Below are positions 8,969 through 19,007 of a stretch of 64,000 nt of DNA, piece after piece. The notes under the pieces are model-generated. The model was not told the origin of the DNA. It saw only the letters and a list, made by a program, of their open reading frames with translations, and made no database searches. The DNA comes from Alphaproteobacteria bacterium. Its GTDB lineage: Bacteria; Pseudomonadota; Alphaproteobacteria; Rhizobiales; Rhizobiaceae. Position 1 is the first letter of the stretch, and each line of letters starts with the position of its first letter. The DNA is taken from NCBI GenBank assembly GCA_024742485.1, contig JANSYK010000001.1:62001-126000 (forward strand), written 5' to 3'. The translations under genes and the position numbers were made by a program.

Positions 8969-10207
8969 CTAGACTCGTTCCTGCGTATATTTGCGCAACT
9001 CATTGCGGGCGACCTGCCGCCTGTGGACTGCATCCGGTCCGTCTGCCAGCCGCAACGTTCGCAGACCTGTCCAGGAGCGAGCGAGCGGAGTATCCTGCGA
9101 GACACCCTGTCCACCATGCATCTGAACGGCCTCGTCCGTTACCCGCAATGCCACCTGCGGAGCGATGACCTTGATCTGGCTGATCCACGGCGCGGCAGCA
9201 CGTGCGTCGCCCTGGTCCATCATCCAGGCCGCCTTGAGACACAGCAATCTGGCCATTTCGATGTCCATGCGACACTCTGCAATGATATCGTAATTGGCGC
9301 CCAGTTGCGCCAACGGTTTGCCAAAAGCCTCTCGGCGAAGGGCACGTGTGCACATCAGTTCCAACGCTCGTTCAGCCTGACCAATCGCTCGCATGCAATG
9401 GTGGATACGGCCGGGTCCCAGGCGGCCTTGGGCAATCTCAAATCCTTTGCCTTCCCCGACGATCAGATTTTCCACCGGGACGCGGACATTGGTGAACCGC
9501 AGATGCAGATGACCATGCGGCGCATCATCGTGTCCATACACTTCCATGGCGCGCACTTTTTCGACGCCGGCCGTATCGGCAGGCACCAGGATCATCGAAT
9601 GCCTCTGGTGTTTTGGCGCATCGTCATCACCGGTCCTGACCATCACGATGTAAATCGCGCAACGTGGATCCCCGGCACCGGACGACCACCATTTCTCACC
9701 GTTCAGCACATATTCATTGCCATCTCGGACGCAGCTCATGGCGACATTGGTGGCATCCGAAGAAGCCACATCCGGTTCCGTCATCAAATAGGCGGAACGT
9801 ATTTCTCCCTCGAGCAGCGGCTCAAGCCAGCGCTTTTTTTGAGCGTCGGTCGAGTAGCGCTCGAGAACTTCCATATTGCCAGTATCCGGCGCCGAGCAGT
9901 TGAAGACTTCGGCCCCCAGATGAGCCTTTCCCATTTCCTCGGCAAGATAGGCATATTCAACGGTGCTCAAGCCGTAACCGCGATCGGAATCGGTCAACCA
10001 GAAATTCCAGAGGCCACGCTTGCGGGCTTCCGTTTTGAGACCTTCGAGGATTTCCGTTTGACGCGGCGTGTAAGTCCATCGATCACCCTTGCCAACCTCT
10101 TCCAGATACGCATCATCAAGCGGAAGTATTTCATCGCGCACCATCGTCTTCACGTCTTCAAGGATTGGTCGCAATCGGTCGGTGATTCCCAGATTCATAT
10201 CAGGCAT
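8969..10207 (-). CDS. Acyl-CoA dehydrogenase
   Basis: A 412-residue flavoprotein that would introduce the 2,3 double bond into an acyl-CoA. Visible hallmarks are AYLMTEPDVASSDATNVAMSCVRDGNEYVLNGEKWWSSGA (FAD/substrate region, residues ~140-180), RLGPGRIHHCMRAIGQAERALELM, and the C-terminal MHGGQGVSQDTPLARSWTGLRTLRLADGPDAVH. The GPGRIHHCMR motif resembles the ACAD10/11 branch rather than short-chain enzymes, in my reading. The start at 10207 is favoured because GAGGAG lies 10 bases upstream; it overlaps the tetR 3' end by 8 bases. It is the first metabolic gene after the repressor. Confidence 0.92.
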   Translation of the reverse strand: MPDMNLGITDRLRPILEDVKTMVRDEILPLDDAYLEEVGKGDRWTYTPRQTEILEGLKTEARKRGLWNFWLTDSDRGYGLSTVEYAYLAEEMGKAHLGAEVFNCSAPDTGNMEVLERYSTDAQKKRWLEPLLEGEIRSAYLMTEPDVASSDATNVAMSCVRDGNEYVLNGEKWWSSGAGDPRCAIYIVMVRTGDDDAPKHQRHSMILVPADTAGVEKVRAMEVYGHDDAPHGHLHLRFTNVRVPVENLIVGEGKGFEIAQGRLGPGRIHHCMRAIGQAERALELMCTRALRREAFGKPLAQLGANYDIIAECRMDIEMARLLCLKAAWMMDQGDARAAAPWISQIKVIAPQVALRVTDEAVQMHGGQGVSQDTPLARSWTGLRTLRLADGPDAVHRRQVARNELRKYTQERV

Positions 10208-10850
10208 CGGCCAATAACTCCTCGTTCAGCCCCAGGCCACGCAATGCAAAATCCGTACATTGCCGTGCGATCCGGTTGATCGCATCGGGGTTCTGATCAT
10301 CTCGTTCAGAATACCAAAAAAGCGGTGAATTCAGCGACATAAACATAAGTTGTAATGCAATGCTTGAGTTTTCAATCTTCACCAACCCATCGCGTTCAAC
10401 CTGTTTAAGAACGGTTCTGAATATGTCTGCGTAATTCTCACGCATCGCCTGAAGATCGACCAGTGTCGCGCGTTGCGTTGGAGTCGTCGACCCGCGCATG
10501 AGCATTTCGACACCTTCCCAGACACAGCGCTGAAAAGGCTGTGTCCGGATCATTGCGCGGCAATGCGCTTGTGCCATCCGACGCAATTTGTCGACGGCAG
10601 GCCGGGCCTCATTCTTTATAGGGACAACGGTGTCGAAATTCATCGTCATGCCGGTGCGGAACACGTCGAAAAACAGATCGGCCTTGGATCGGTAATGATG
10701 ATAGATTCGGCCCTTGGTGGATCCGAGGCTTCGTGCGACATCATCGATGCTGGTCATCGTGTAACCGCGATCCATGAAGCAACGGGCGGCGGCGTTCAGG
10801 ATGTCCTCCCGGCCTTGCGGTTTCACGTCCACGCTTTCTGTTACCGACAT
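10200..10850 (-). CDS. TetR family transcriptional regulator
   Basis: A 216-residue repressor-like protein. The N-terminal helix-turn-helix is ILNAAARCFMDRGYTMTSIDDVARSLGSTKGRIYHHYRSKADLFFDVF (about residues 17-64), followed by an all-helical ligand domain without a recognisable ligand motif. It is the first gene of the leftward acyl-CoA operon and overlaps the acyl-CoA dehydrogenase gene. A perfect palindrome about 60 bp upstream of its ATG is a likely operator, so autoregulation and control of the whole operon by an acyl-CoA or the free acid is the simplest model. The C-terminal residues NEELLADA carry the overlap with the next start. Confidence 0.9.
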   Translation of the reverse strand: MSVTESVDVKPQGREDILNAAARCFMDRGYTMTSIDDVARSLGSTKGRIYHHYRSKADLFFDVFRTGMTMNFDTVVPIKNEARPAVDKLRRMAQAHCRAMIRTQPFQRCVWEGVEMLMRGSTTPTQRATLVDLQAMRENYADIFRTVLKQVERDGLVKIENSSIALQLMFMSLNSPLFWYSERDDQNPDAINRIARQCTDFALRGLGLNEELLADA

Positions 10851-10899
10851 CGGTCGTATGCACTCCGGATCATCGGGTTGTCATCACTCGGCCAAAAGG

Positions 10900-10924
10900 A
10901 ACATACTACCGGGTATGTTGTCAA
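10900..10924 (-). promoter_or_regulatory. Palindromic operator and abutting -35 element upstream of tetR
   Basis: The sequence AACATACTACCGGGTATGTT (10900-10919) is an inverted repeat with 7-bp perfect arms around 6 bases, the size and style of TetR-family operators. On the minus strand a TTGACA hexamer (10919-10924) directly abuts and overlaps it by one base. A bound repressor would cover the promoter that drives tetR and the acyl-CoA genes about 60 bp downstream. I find no clear -10 hexamer at the standard spacing, so promoter placement is tentative; the palindrome itself is certain. Confidence 0.7.
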
Positions 10925-11010
10925 TGTGAAGCAGGTCAAGAAGTCGGTACCCGATGTCGGACCGAAGCAGCGGGTGGCGATTGATTGTCCCGATCTTTAG
11001 ATCCCTGGCT

Positions 11011-11949
11011 TCAGGCTTCGATCACATGTCTGAACCAGGCAACCGTTTCTTTCAGTCCGTCTTCGAGATCGACCTTTGGTTGCCAGCCAAAACTAGATTT
11101 TGCCAGGGAGATATCCGGGCAACGCTGAACCGGGTCGTCCTGTGGCAGGTCCCGGAATTCGAGTTTCGACTTGCTGTCCACCAATTTCAGGATGCGTTCT
11201 GCAAGCTCGAGCATGGAACACTCGAACGGATTTCCAAAATTGACGGGTCCCGTGAAATCTGGTGGGCTGTCTGAAAAGGCAAGCATGCCAGCGATCAGAT
11301 CATCCACGTAGCAAAAACTGCGGATCTGCTTCCCTGTGCCGTAAATGGTGATTGGCTTGCCTTGCAGTGCTTGTACGATGAAGTTGCTCACCACCCGGCC
11401 ATCATTCGGATTCATGCGTGGCCCGTAGGTGTTGAAAATCCGCATCACCTTGATGTCGACGTTGTTTTGCCGGTGATACTCAAAAAAGAGCGTTTCTGCA
11501 CACCGCTTTCCTTCGTCGTAGCAACTGCGCGGCCCGATCGGATTCACGCTGCCCCAATAGGCCTCATGCTGCGGATGTATCTGTGGGTCGCCATAAACCT
11601 CCGAAGTTGATGCCTGCAAAATTGGTACGCCGAGGCGCTTGGCAAGCCCGAGAAGGTTGATCGCACCGATTACGGACGTCTTTGTGGTTTGAACGGGATC
11701 TTGCTGATAGTGGATGGGTGATGCCGGGCACGCGAGATTGAAGATGCGGCCGACCTCGACATAGAGCGGAAAGACCACGTCGTGACGCATCAGCTCGAAG
11801 TCAACATTTCCAAGTAAGTGTTTGATGTTGCTTCGTTGTCCAGTGTAGAAGTTGTCAACACACAGGACGCTGTGACCGCGGTTCAACAACGCGTCGCAAA
11901 GATGCGATCCCAAAAATCCCGATCCACCGGTGACGAGAATCTCACGCAT
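11011..11949 (-). CDS. UDP-glucuronate decarboxylase (UDP-xylose synthase)
   Basis: A 312-residue short-chain dehydrogenase/reductase that would convert UDP-glucuronate to UDP-xylose with bound NAD. The N-terminal Rossmann loop is [16 protein letters not shown], followed by [15 protein letters not shown]. The region [26 protein letters not shown] and the active-site segment [23 protein letters not shown] (YxxxK) are highly characteristic of UXS enzymes. It starts 51 bases after the UDP-glucose dehydrogenase gene on the same strand, so substrate and product enzymes are paired. An epimerase of the same family is less likely, given the CPASPIHYQ motif. Confidence 0.92.
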   Translation of the reverse strand: MREILVTGGSGFLGSHLCDALLNRGHSVLCVDNFYTGQRSNIKHLLGNVDFELMRHDVVFPLYVEVGRIFNLACPASPIHYQQDPVQTTKTSVIGAINLLGLAKRLGVPILQASTSEVYGDPQIHPQHEAYWGSVNPIGPRSCYDEGKRCAETLFFEYHRQNNVDIKVMRIFNTYGPRMNPNDGRVVSNFIVQALQGKPITIYGTGKQIRSFCYVDDLIAGMLAFSDSPPDFTGPVNFGNPFECSMLELAERILKLVDSKSKLEFRDLPQDDPVQRCPDISLAKSSFGWQPKVDLEDGLKETVAWFRHVIEA

Positions 11950-12000
11950 TGCGCCTCCAAAGGTGCTTTTGACGGACCGGACTCATGCCCGTTTTGGTCA

Positions 12001-13338
12001 TTATTCGGCAGCAGTATCCAGCTCGGTCGGTTCCGCCCGGTCACGCCCGATGCTGATATAGGAGAACCCGAACCGTGTCGGTTCCTTGCGTTTGTGGATA
12101 TTGCGCAGATCGATCATCAGCGGTACCGCCATGGCATCGCGCAAACGGTCGAGTTCGAGCGCCCTGAGAACGTTCCACTCGGTCATGATCACAACCGCGT
12201 GCGCACCCAGTGCAGCCTCGTAGGGATCGCCCGCCCAGACGACATCCGGATAGAGTTTGGCTGCCGGTTCCGTCGCCTTGGGATCGAAGGCGCGCACATT
12301 CACACCCTTTTCGATCAGCATGTCCAAAACCGGCAATGCCGGGGATTCCCGGATATCGTCCGTATCCGATTTGAATGCGACACCCAGTATGGTGACAGTC
12401 TTGCCGGTCGGGTCGCCGATGGCGTCAAGAACACGTTCTGCCATCCGGCGCTTGCGATCCTCATTGACCTCGATTGTCGCCTCGACGAGATCCTGAGGCG
12501 CGCCGACTTTCCGCGCAAAAGCCGCCAAGGCGCGGGTATCCTTGGGAAAGCAGGAGCCGCCGAAGCCGGGTCCGGCGCGCAGGAATTTGTCACCAATCCT
12601 TCCATCCAGACCAATGATCTCGGATACTTCGATTATGTTGCCGTCGACCTTTTCACACAGATCGGCGATCTGGTTGATGAAACTGACTTTCATGGCAAGA
12701 AAAGCGTTGGCCGCGTATTTGCTCAGCTCAGCGCCGGCCAGTGACCCGACCGTAATTGGAGTGTCCTGCAGTTTGAGCGGTCGATACAACTGCTCGGCGG
12801 CCATGCGGCCGCGGTCGTCATGGATGCCGAGAACAACCCGGTCCGGGCGCATGAAGTCCTGAATCGCGGAGCCTTCTCGCAGGAACTCGGGATTGCTAAC
12901 AACCGAAAAGTCCAGATCTGGTCGAAGTTCACCAATGCGGTCATGGATACGTTTGGACGTGCCGGGCACGACGGTGCACTTGACGATGACCACCACACCG
13001 TCTTTCAGATGAGGTGCGATATCCTCGATCGCGGCGAAGACGTAGCGCAGATCGACATCTTCACCATTGTCGGCAGATGGCGTCCCCACAGCCAGAAAAA
13101 CCACATCGGAGCCGGGAACGCAGGCCGAGACGTCACCCTCGAAATGCAGGCGTCCCTCATCTGCATTGGAGCGCATCATCTGTTCCAGGCCGGGTTCGTA
13201 AATCGGGCTGATGTTCTTCTGAAGCAACGCTACCTTTTCCGGCTGGTTGTCGATGCATGTGACATCAAAACCGAATTCCGACAGGCAGACGCCCGTCACC
13301 AGGCCGACATAACCCGTACCGATAATCGTGATGATCAA
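12001..13338 (-). CDS. ugd: UDP-glucose 6-dehydrogenase
   Basis: An NAD-dependent enzyme oxidising UDP-glucose to UDP-glucuronate. I place the start at a TTG (13338), giving (M)IITIIGTGYVGLVTGVCL and a 445-residue protein of normal family length. The ATG at 13449 would add 37 unlike residues upstream of the GxGxxG loop and extend into the divergent promoter. A GCGAGG stretch precedes the TTG. Catalytic and structural motifs include VKCTVVPGTSKRI, SNPEFLREGSAIQDFMRPDRVV and GPGFGGSCFPKDT with the active-site cysteine. The product feeds the decarboxylase encoded next. Start choice is moderately sure; function is sure. Confidence 0.92.
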   Translation of the reverse strand: MIITIIGTGYVGLVTGVCLSEFGFDVTCIDNQPEKVALLQKNISPIYEPGLEQMMRSNADEGRLHFEGDVSACVPGSDVVFLAVGTPSADNGEDVDLRYVFAAIEDIAPHLKDGVVVIVKCTVVPGTSKRIHDRIGELRPDLDFSVVSNPEFLREGSAIQDFMRPDRVVLGIHDDRGRMAAEQLYRPLKLQDTPITVGSLAGAELSKYAANAFLAMKVSFINQIADLCEKVDGNIIEVSEIIGLDGRIGDKFLRAGPGFGGSCFPKDTRALAAFARKVGAPQDLVEATIEVNEDRKRRMAERVLDAIGDPTGKTVTILGVAFKSDTDDIRESPALPVLDMLIEKGVNVRAFDPKATEPAAKLYPDVVWAGDPYEAALGAHAVVIMTEWNVLRALELDRLRDAMAVPLMIDLRNIHKRKEPTRFGFSYISIGRDRAEPTELDTAAE

Positions 13339-13478
13339 TGTAGCCTCGCAGAAATTGGGTGGGATTTGGCCAGCCTGCCGACAAACAGGTGAGATGGCAT
13401 TTTCTTTATATGCGCGTGCCGGTATAAACGCTCCGCGAAATATTTCCACACTTTCAATGCAATTTGTAGGGCTTGTTC

Positions 13479-14099
13479 ATGAATCGGATTGGAGCATCGG
13501 TTCAGCCGAAAGGTGACGTTCACCTTGTTCGGCATGGTGAAACCGATTGGAATCGCGACGGACGTTTCCAGGGTCACAGTGACATTCCGCTCAACAAAAA
13601 GGGGCGCGAACAGGCACGCCATTGCGGTCGGTTGCTGGCTGGCCTGTTCGAGGAACCGGCTCGAGGGGGCGGGATCCCGGTTCTCTATTACTCACCGTTG
13701 ACGCGCGCACGGCAATCCGCTGATGAAATCCGCAAAATCATGGCAAATCAAAACGTTGAGGCGAAACCGCATCCGGCGTTGACCGAAGTGTCTTTCGGAA
13801 ATTGGGAGGGTTTGACCACCCATGAGGTGAAAGACGAATTTCCGGACCACAGGAGGGAGCGCAAGAAAGATCGCTGGAACTTCACACCACCCGGAGGCGA
13901 GAGTTTTGCGGCCCGCGCACCGGAAATTGGCAACCTGCTGGCAAGCGTTGATCGGCCAACCATATTCGTGTGTCATGCGGGCATCATCAGAATTTGCTTG
14001 TATCTGCTCGGTGCGGCAGACCTTCAATCCGCTTTGGCAGAGCCGATTTCTCAAGAAAGAATCTACACTTGGTCAAATCGGTCATTGGCAGCGCAATAA
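13479..14099 (+). CDS. Histidine phosphatase family protein (phosphoglycerate mutase-like)
   Basis: A 206-residue member of the histidine phosphatase superfamily. The phosphohistidine motif is VHLVRHGETDWNRDG near the N-terminus. Supporting residues are SPLTRARQSADEI, the acidic TEVSFGNWEG, and the second histidine in IFVCHAGIIRI. A phosphoenzyme mechanism is therefore fully supported. An ATG at 13479 or a TTG at 13473 could start it; the ATG has a GTAGGG stretch upstream. It is divergent from ugd across 140 bp and 92 bp ahead of an ABC importer operon. It may be a sugar- or nucleotide-phosphatase in glycan metabolism, but the substrate cannot be told from sequence. Confidence 0.88.
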   Translation: MNRIGASVQPKGDVHLVRHGETDWNRDGRFQGHSDIPLNKKGREQARHCGRLLAGLFEEPARGGGIPVLYYSPLTRARQSADEIRKIMANQNVEAKPHPALTEVSFGNWEGLTTHEVKDEFPDHRRERKKDRWNFTPPGGESFAARAPEIGNLLASVDRPTIFVCHAGIIRICLYLLGAADLQSALAEPISQERIYTWSNRSLAAQ

Positions 14100-14191
14100 A
14101 AATGCTGCAAATATGCGGGCACGGTCGGTTTGACGGCAAACAACAAAAATGTCGCGTCCGATTGCTGCTCGGTAGGGGAACAGAGTGCTAG

Positions 14192-16093
14192 ATGAGTGAA
14201 AGCGTTGCAGATCTGCTGCGTGTTGAGGATTTGCGGGTCGGGATTGGCTCAGGCGTAAGCCGGGATGACGTCGTCAAGGGTGTCAGTTTCCGCATACCCA
14301 AGGGTAAAACCGTTGCATTGGTCGGTGAATCCGGTTCCGGCAAATCCATAATTGCACAGTCAATCATGGGAATCCTTCCCGATATCGCGGAGATAACGGG
14401 CGGGTCGATTACGTTTTTCGACCCCGAGAAAGACGGCGAGCCGGTCGACATTGTGCAATTGCCGCGCGACGGGAAGCGTATGCGACACCTGCGTGGTGGT
14501 CGGATTTCCATTATTTTCCAGGAGCCGATGACGTCGCTTTCGCCGGTCCATACCGTTGGAAATCAGATTGACGAGGCTCTATATCTACATCGCGACGTCT
14601 CTCGCCAGGAATGCCGTGAACTGACCGAGCAGATGCTGGACCTGGTCGGGTTCCCGGATGCGTCACGGGCCTACAATATGTACTCCATGGAGTTGTCTGG
14701 TGGATTGCGCCAAAGGGCCATGATCGCAATGGCCCTTGTCTGCCACCCGGCTCTGTTGATCGCCGACGAGCCGACGACTGCGCTCGATGTCACGGTCCAG
14801 GCCCAGGTTTTGGCCGTCCTGAAAGATGTGCAGCAGAAACTGGGCATGTCGCTCCTCTTGATCACCCATGACCTGGGTGTCGTCGCGAATATGGCGGATG
14901 AGGTCTTGGTGCTTTATCACGGCATGCTGATGGAAGCGGGCACCTTGGATGACATCTTTCACAGGGCCAGGCACCCCTATCTGAAGGCTTTGCTGGCGGC
15001 CGTGCCGCGGCTCGATATGAAGCCTGGAGAAAAGCTGGTTGCGCTGCGAGAGCTCGATCAGGAGCTGCCTCAATCCTTTACCGAAAGGGCCAAGGAAAGG
15101 TTGCACGAACCCGAAGATACAATTCTGACGCTGCGAAACCTCAGCAAGAGCTTTGAGACCAAGAAAGGCAGTCGGTTGGTGAGTTCGGCGGCAGATCGGA
15201 TCATTGCCGTCGACAATGTCAGTTTTTCCGTTCGCCATGGAGAGTGTTTTGGTTTGGTCGGAGAAAGTGGCTGCGGAAAGACATCCCTGAGCAAAATGAT
15301 CATGCGGGCGATTACCCCGACCAGCGGTGAGATCCGTTATGATGACGGCGGCAAGGAAATTGATCTTGCAAAGTTGAGCGGTCGAGAACTGTTCAACATG
15401 CGCCGGAAAATTCAGATGGTTTTCCAGGACCCGTTCTCGTCACTGAGCCCGCGGTCGACCGTATTGAATATCCTTTCTGAGCCGATGGAGATCCATGGTG
15501 ACGGGGACCGCCGTTGGCGCCGGGAGCGTGCGCGGGAACTGATGAATATGGTCGGTCTTTCACCGACCTTTCTGAACCGGTATCCGCACAGTTTCTCCGG
15601 GGGGCAGCGCCAGCGTATCGGTATTGCACGCGCCCTGGCGCTCGATCCGGATCTGCTGATTTGCGACGAACCGGTTTCTGCACTGGATGTATCGGTTCAG
15701 GCACAGATTCTGAACCTGCTCTCGCGCCTGCAGCACGAGCTCAACCTGACAACCATCTTCATTTCGCATAATCTTGCGGTGGTGAACTACGTCGCCGATC
15801 GGGTCGCGGTGATGCGGGGCGGTCGCATTGTCGAAATCGCGCCAGGGGAAATATTGTTCCAGGATCCAATCCACCCCTATACGCAGAACCTGCTACAATC
15901 GATACCGACAACGGATCTCGAACATCCGCTGTCGCTGGGTCAAACAGATATTCTAACGAGCAGCACCGACGAAAATTGGGACAGGAAATATGTTCCCGAG
16001 GGCCCCGGTGCAAAAATGGAAATGACAGAGGTCGGTAAAGATCACTTTGTACTGGTCCGACCGGATAGCAAAACAACGAGGCTGGTGGCATGA
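14192..16093 (+). CDS. Fused dual ATP-binding protein of a family-5 (peptide/oligosaccharide) ABC importer
   Basis: A 633-residue protein with two complete ABC ATPase domains, equivalent to DppD and DppF joined as in YejF. Domain 1 (about residues 8-285) has GESGSGKSI near 45-53, [15 protein letters not shown] and [14 protein letters not shown]. Domain 2 (about 310-590) has [24 protein letters not shown] and [14 protein letters not shown]. The domain 1 C-terminus carries [15 protein letters not shown], the family oligopeptide-binding tail; domain 2 has [12 protein letters not shown]. Its stop overlaps the ATG of the binding-protein gene, starting a four-gene operon. A single polypeptide supplying both ATPase sites is a known layout for this class. 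Confidence 0.93.
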   Translation: MSESVADLLRVEDLRVGIGSGVSRDDVVKGVSFRIPKGKTVALVGESGSGKSIIAQSIMGILPDIAEITGGSITFFDPEKDGEPVDIVQLPRDGKRMRHLRGGRISIIFQEPMTSLSPVHTVGNQIDEALYLHRDVSRQECRELTEQMLDLVGFPDASRAYNMYSMELSGGLRQRAMIAMALVCHPALLIADEPTTALDVTVQAQVLAVLKDVQQKLGMSLLLITHDLGVVANMADEVLVLYHGMLMEAGTLDDIFHRARHPYLKALLAAVPRLDMKPGEKLVALRELDQELPQSFTERAKERLHEPEDTILTLRNLSKSFETKKGSRLVSSAADRIIAVDNVSFSVRHGECFGLVGESGCGKTSLSKMIMRAITPTSGEIRYDDGGKEIDLAKLSGRELFNMRRKIQMVFQDPFSSLSPRSTVLNILSEPMEIHGDGDRRWRRERARELMNMVGLSPTFLNRYPHSFSGGQRQRIGIARALALDPDLLICDEPVSALDVSVQAQILNLLSRLQHELNLTTIFISHNLAVVNYVADRVAVMRGGRIVEIAPGEILFQDPIHPYTQNLLQSIPTTDLEHPLSLGQTDILTSSTDENWDRKYVPEGPGAKMEMTEVGKDHFVLVRPDSKTTRLVA

Positions 16094-18000
16094 GCTTGAA
16101 CATCAAACAGTTTGCAATTCTAACGTTTGTCGCGGCGTTTAGCCTGTCCGCAAGCATCGGTGCACAAGCGGCTCTCAAGGAACCGCCGGTCCTCGCACCC
16201 CTGGTGGAATCGGGCAAACTGCCGCCCATGGAAGAGCGGCTGCCGGACAATCCGCTGGTTGTCGATTTCAAGGACAGCGACAAGTCCATCGGCCGATATT
16301 GCTGCACATTGGAAATGCTGATGGGCAAATCCAAAGACATCCGCATGATGACGGTCTATGGCTATGCACGGCTCATCGGCTTCGATTCCAACTATCAGTT
16401 GAAGCCTGACATTCTTGAAAAGTTCGAGTCCGAAGAAGGACGGATCTTTACGCTGCATCTGCGCAAGGGTCACAAATGGTCTGACGGACACCCGTTCACC
16501 GCCGAAGACTTCCGTTACTACTGGGAAGATGTGGCCATGAACGAGGATTTGTCAGGGTCGGGGCCGCCGCAGGTTCTGTTGTCCAACGGCAAGCCACCGA
16601 AATTTGAAGTGATCGATGATTATACGGTCCGCTACACATGGGAAGATCCCAATCCGGCATTCCCATTGGGCCTCGCCGGCCCCAGCCCGGCCTATATCTA
16701 CAAGCCGGCCCACTACATGAAGCAGTTTCACATGAGCTATGCTGATCCAGAGAAACTGCAAAAGATCGTCGAGGACGGCGAATACAGGAACTGGGGTGCC
16801 GTGCACACCAGACTGGGGCGCCAATACCGCCCGGAAAATCCGGAAATGCCTTCGCTGCAGCCTTGGCAGAACACCACGAAAGGCCCATCCAAGCGTTTCG
16901 AGTTCACACGGAACCCTTACTATCACCGGGTCGACCCAAACGGCCAGCAACTGCCTTACATTGACGAAGTTGTGCTGCTGATGGGCTCTTCGGATCTTGT
17001 TGCGACAAAATCCGGATCAGGTGAGACCGATCTCCAGGCACGGTATCTGCGATTTGATGACTACACATTCCTGAAGCAGGGCGAAGACGAGCAGGGATAC
17101 AAAGTCCTGACCTGGCGTGCCGGTGTCGCGTCCCAGATTTCCCTCTATCCCAACTTGAATGTCCAGGATCCCGTCTGGCGCGATCTGTTCCAGAACGTGA
17201 ACTTTCGTCGGGCCTTGTCACTTGGTCTGAACCGTCATGAACTCAACGAACAGCTGTTTTTTGGCCTGGCCAAAGTTGGTGGCGATACCGTGTTGGAGGA
17301 ATCGCCGCTTTACAAAGAGGAATACGCCACGGCCTGGACCGAGAACGATTTTGAACAGGCCAACAAAATGCTGGACGAACTCGGTTTGGACAAGAGGGGT
17401 GAAGACAATGTTCGGTTGCTTCCTGATGGCAGGCCGATGGAAATCATTGTCGAGAGCGCCGGTGAAAGCCTGGAACAGGCCGACGCGCTGGAGTTGATCC
17501 GCTATCATTGGGAAGAACTCGGTATCAAGACATTCACCAGGGTTCTGCAGCGGGACATCCATCGTCGCCGCTTCCTGACCGGCGAAACCATGATGACGAT
17601 TTCAAAGGGCATGAACATCGGATTGGCGACGCCGGATCTCAATCCGGAGGAGTTGGCACCGGTTTCACCTGCACAGCCCAATTGGCCGGTGTGGGGCCAA
17701 TACACCCAGACCGGTGGCAAGGCTGGAGAGCCGCCAAGCCTGCCTTCAGCCAAGCGGCTGTTGGAGCTTTATCTGGACTGGCGCAAATCAACCAACAATG
17801 CAGAGCGTGAAGCGATCTGGTCGGAAATGCTGGAAATCTATTCCCAGGAAGTGTTTTCCATCGGCATCGCCCGTGGCGCCATCCAGCCGGTTGTTGTTAA
17901 CAGCAAACTGCGCAACCTTCCGGAAACGGGCATCTATTCCTGGTCGCCTTCGGCCTTCTTCGGTGTCTATCGACCGGATACTTTCTGGTTCGCGGAGTAA
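16090..18000 (+). CDS. Family-5 ABC transporter periplasmic substrate-binding protein
   Basis: A 636-residue SBP_bac_5 receptor, larger than classic DppA/OppA (~530). It has a signal peptide ([20 protein letters not shown], cleavage after about residue 27, AQA). Family hallmarks are RIFTLHLRKGHKWSDGHPFTAEDFRYYWEDV and the later NVNFRRALSLGLNRHELNEQLFFG. The long form is seen in YejA- and oligosaccharide-type receptors, so the ligand could be a peptide or a glycan fragment. It is placed between the fused ATPase and two permease genes, next to nucleotide-sugar and glycosyltransferase genes. There is no hairpin after this binding-protein gene, unlike the two other importers noted here. Confidence 0.92.
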   Translation: MSLNIKQFAILTFVAAFSLSASIGAQAALKEPPVLAPLVESGKLPPMEERLPDNPLVVDFKDSDKSIGRYCCTLEMLMGKSKDIRMMTVYGYARLIGFDSNYQLKPDILEKFESEEGRIFTLHLRKGHKWSDGHPFTAEDFRYYWEDVAMNEDLSGSGPPQVLLSNGKPPKFEVIDDYTVRYTWEDPNPAFPLGLAGPSPAYIYKPAHYMKQFHMSYADPEKLQKIVEDGEYRNWGAVHTRLGRQYRPENPEMPSLQPWQNTTKGPSKRFEFTRNPYYHRVDPNGQQLPYIDEVVLLMGSSDLVATKSGSGETDLQARYLRFDDYTFLKQGEDEQGYKVLTWRAGVASQISLYPNLNVQDPVWRDLFQNVNFRRALSLGLNRHELNEQLFFGLAKVGGDTVLEESPLYKEEYATAWTENDFEQANKMLDELGLDKRGEDNVRLLPDGRPMEIIVESAGESLEQADALELIRYHWEELGIKTFTRVLQRDIHRRRFLTGETMMTISKGMNIGLATPDLNPEELAPVSPAQPNWPVWGQYTQTGGKAGEPPSLPSAKRLLELYLDWRKSTNNAEREAIWSEMLEIYSQEVFSIGIARGAIQPVVVNSKLRNLPETGIYSWSPSAFFGVYRPDTFWFAE

Positions 18001-18008
18001 GCCGAGGA

Positions 18009-19007
18009 ATGCTCAAATACATCGTTTTTCGTTTCGGGGCGATGATCCCGACGCTTGCGATTGCCAGCTTGCTGATCTTCGCGATCATCGAGCTGCCGCC
18101 GGGTGACTATTTCGAAAGTTACATCGCGGAATTGGAGGCGTCGGGTGAGGCTGTCGATCCGAAGAAGATCGAGTATTTGAGAACCGAATACGGTTTCGAC
18201 AAGCCAATGTGGCAACGCTATATTGGCTGGGTATGGGGCATGCTTCATGGGGACTTCGGATATTCCTTCGAATATGAACGCCCGGTTTCAGAGCTGATCG
18301 GCAGCCGTCTGTTCCTGACGATGCTCCTGTCCTTCGTGACGATCATCTTCACCTGGCTCATCGCATTTCCCATCGGCATCTACTCGGCAACGCACAAATA
18401 TTCGATCGGTGACTACGGGTTCACACTGTTCGGCCTGTTGGGCTTGGCCACACCCAATTTCTTGCTGGCCTTGATCATGATGTATTTTGCCAAGGTCTGG
18501 TTTGGCACATCCATCGGCGGATTGATGGATCCCGAATATATCAATGAGCCCATGAGCTGGGCGAAATTCGGCTCGATCATGGAACATATGGTGATACCGG
18601 TCATCGTGATCGGCACCGCCGGGACAGCCGCCATGATCAGGCGGATCCGGGCAAACCTTCTGGACGAGTTGAAAAAACAATATGTCACGACCGCCCGGGC
18701 CAAAGGCGTGCCGCCGGTCCGCGCCGTTTTGAAATATCCGTTTCGGATGTCATTGAATTTCTTTATCGCCGATATCGGCAACATCCTGCCGGCCATCGTG
18801 TCCGGCGCCGAAGTGGTGGCGATTGTTTTGTCGCTGGAAACGACCGGACCATTGTTGATTTCGGCGCTGCAGAGCCAGGACATGTATCTGGCCGGTTCAT
18901 TTTTAATGTTCCTGGCCGTGTTGACGGTCATAGGAGTGCTGATTTCGGATATCGCGCTGGTCATACTTGATCCACGCATCCGCCTGCAGGGAAAAGCCCA
19001 AAAATGA
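18009..19007 (+). CDS. DppB-type ABC transporter permease
   Basis: A 332-residue inner-membrane permease. The start MLKYIVFRFGAMIPTLAIASLLIFAIIELPPGDYF is the standard DppB first helix, and KIEYLRTEYGFDKPMWQRYIGWVWGMLHGDFGYSFEYERPV is the conserved periplasmic segment. The coupling helix region RIRANLLDELKKQYVTTARAKGVPPVRAVLKYPFRMSL (EAA loop) is present. About six membrane helices are seen. The gene begins 8 bases after the binding-protein stop and overlaps the second permease by ATGA. Confidence 0.93.
   Translation: MLKYIVFRFGAMIPTLAIASLLIFAIIELPPGDYFESYIAELEASGEAVDPKKIEYLRTEYGFDKPMWQRYIGWVWGMLHGDFGYSFEYERPVSELIGSRLFLTMLLSFVTIIFTWLIAFPIGIYSATHKYSIGDYGFTLFGLLGLATPNFLLALIMMYFAKVWFGTSIGGLMDPEYINEPMSWAKFGSIMEHMVIPVIVIGTAGTAAMIRRIRANLLDELKKQYVTTARAKGVPPVRAVLKYPFRMSLNFFIADIGNILPAIVSGAEVVAIVLSLETTGPLLISALQSQDMYLAGSFLMFLAVLTVIGVLISDIALVILDPRIRLQGKAQK

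Noticed and set aside
9023-10279. A 418-codon plus-strand frame opposite the acyl-CoA dehydrogenase
   Set aside because: Shadow of a well-supported gene; no domain or start signal.
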